A stretch of DNA of 5,970 nucleotides, taken from NCBI GenBank assembly GCA_013298265.1, contig JAAFHE010000271.1:1-5970 (forward strand), written 5' to 3'. Within the stretch, counting starts at the first letter, position 1. Every line of letters starts with the position of its first letter. Source of the stretch: Lysobacterales bacterium (GTDB lineage Bacteria; Pseudomonadota; Gammaproteobacteria; Xanthomonadales; Rhodanobacteraceae). The notes under the pieces are model-generated. The model had not been told where the DNA came from. It made no database searches and saw only the letters and a program-made list of their open reading frames with translations. This document shows, piece by piece, positions 5,476-5,970 of this stretch. The position numbers and the translations under genes are program-made.

Positions 5476-5489
5476 TCCTTCGTTCAGCG

Positions 5490-5970
5490 CTACGGCGGCG
5501 GCATGGGCGGCGGATTGGCGCGTAAATCCGCCTCAGTGTCGTCCCGCAGCTGCCGGCACCAAGTGTCTGAGCCTTCGCACAGAACGGCAAACCGGTGCAT
5601 CGCTTTCCAGTCTCTTTCGCTGGTGGTCCGCAGGCGCACGATCGCCTTGTTCGACGTGAATGTCGCACGATGGACGATCCAGACGCGCGACGGATCCCTC
5701 CGACCGAAGTACATCGTGATCCCATGCGATTCGTGCTTGTCCAACCCCATCCCTGCGAGCGTTTTTTCTCCGCCGGAAAATGTGGAGAATTCCATCGGCT
5801 GGGTGTCCGGCTCGACGACATGTTGCAGCTGCCGCACCCTCGGAAAAATGAGCGGCGCAGCGGCCGGATTGGACGATGCCTCCGGCGCCGGCGCCGCGGC
5901 GGCGATTTCCTCCGGCGTCGGCGCCGCGGCGGCGATTTCCTCCGGCGTCAGTTCATCCAGGTCGAAGCGG
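5490..5970 (-). CDS. C-terminal part of an unknown protein with a TPEEIAAAAP tandem repeat
   Basis: The frame is open from the right window edge to a TAG at 5490-5492, giving the last 160 residues; the start lies outside. I do not recognise the family. The visible part begins with an acidic RFDLDEL, then an Ala/Pro/Glu-rich linker with TPEEIAAAAP repeated, and then a folded-looking segment of about 100 residues: SGGEKTLAGMGLDKHESHG, ITMYFGRRDPSRVWIVHR, and a C-terminal region with two cysteines (VLCEGSDTWCRQL). It ends in PPPMPPP. The linker suggests two separately folding domains. No membrane segment is visible in this part. Its stop is 14 nt before the GTG of the propeller pseudogene on the same strand, so the two may once have been cotranscribed. 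A GTG at 5837 could be read as a start, but the frame clearly continues upstream with sensible coding sequence. Confidence 0.65.
   Translation of the reverse strand, partial: RFDLDELTPEEIAAAAPTPEEIAAAAPAPEASSNPAAAPLIFPRVRQLQHVVEPDTQPMEFSTFSGGEKTLAGMGLDKHESHGITMYFGRRDPSRVWIVHRATFTSNKAIVRLRTTSERDWKAMHRFAVLCEGSDTWCRQLRDDTEADLRANPPPMPPP
5881..5950. repeat. 30-nt in-frame tandem repeat in the C-terminal partial gene
   Basis: 5881-5910 and 5911-5940 differ at one base (C at 5888, T at 5918), and a partial third copy covers 5941-5949. It encodes a 10-residue unit on the minus strand, TPEEIAAAAP, forming a flexible linker. The exact 30-nt period keeps the frame. Confidence 0.9.

Overview
The window is GC-rich DNA, probably from a gammaproteobacterium. 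That guess rests on the base composition, the subfamily of REP-associated tyrosine transposase present, and beta-propeller-repeat secreted-protein remnants of a kind common in Xanthomonadales-like genomes. The assignment to a group is inference, not a demonstrated identity.

Layout, left to right. (1) Positions 1-272, minus strand: a fragment of a YVGG-type (kelch / delta-60-like) beta-propeller protein that runs out of the window. (2) 297-3265, minus strand: a two-gene operon. The upstream gene (2483-3265) encodes a TIR-domain protein. The downstream gene (297-2462) encodes a 721-residue fusion of a HAD-type phosphatase domain, a SIR2-like domain and a SLOG domain. (3) 3266-3614: a non-coding spacer with several short direct repeats. 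(4) 3615-4577, plus strand: an intact REP-associated tyrosine (HUH, Y1) transposase. (5) 4578-4826: non-coding, with a hairpin. (6) 4827-5099, plus strand: a small unknown ORF whose first 20 codons run through a 24-nt direct repeat; it is followed by a strong GC-rich hairpin. (7) 5251-5475, minus strand: a decayed signal-peptide-plus-propeller remnant that shares about 100 bp with the left end. (8) 5490-5970, minus strand: the C-terminal part of an unknown protein with a 10-residue tandem repeat, entering from the right edge.

The most interesting unit is the TIR / HAD-SIR2-SLOG pair. SIR2-SLOG plus TIR is the composition of type I Thoeris anti-phage defence (ThsA plus ThsB). In Thoeris, the TIR enzyme makes a cyclic ADP-ribose signal from NAD+; the signal binds the SLOG domain and switches on SIR2 NAD+ hydrolysis. 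Two things here differ from that scheme. A complete HAD phosphatase-like domain is fused to the front of the ThsA-like protein. The residue at the usual SIR2 catalytic-histidine position reads as asparagine. I read this as a Thoeris-like defence variant in which the HAD domain may process the signal or the product, or act as a different effector. That reading is inference from domain content.

Context supports an accessory region. The defence genes, the transposase and the small ORF all lie between two broken pieces of propeller-repeat coding sequence in the same orientation, and parts of the defence genes are visibly more A/T-rich than the flanks (for example about 42% G+C over 1381-1440 against 70% over 5341-5400).
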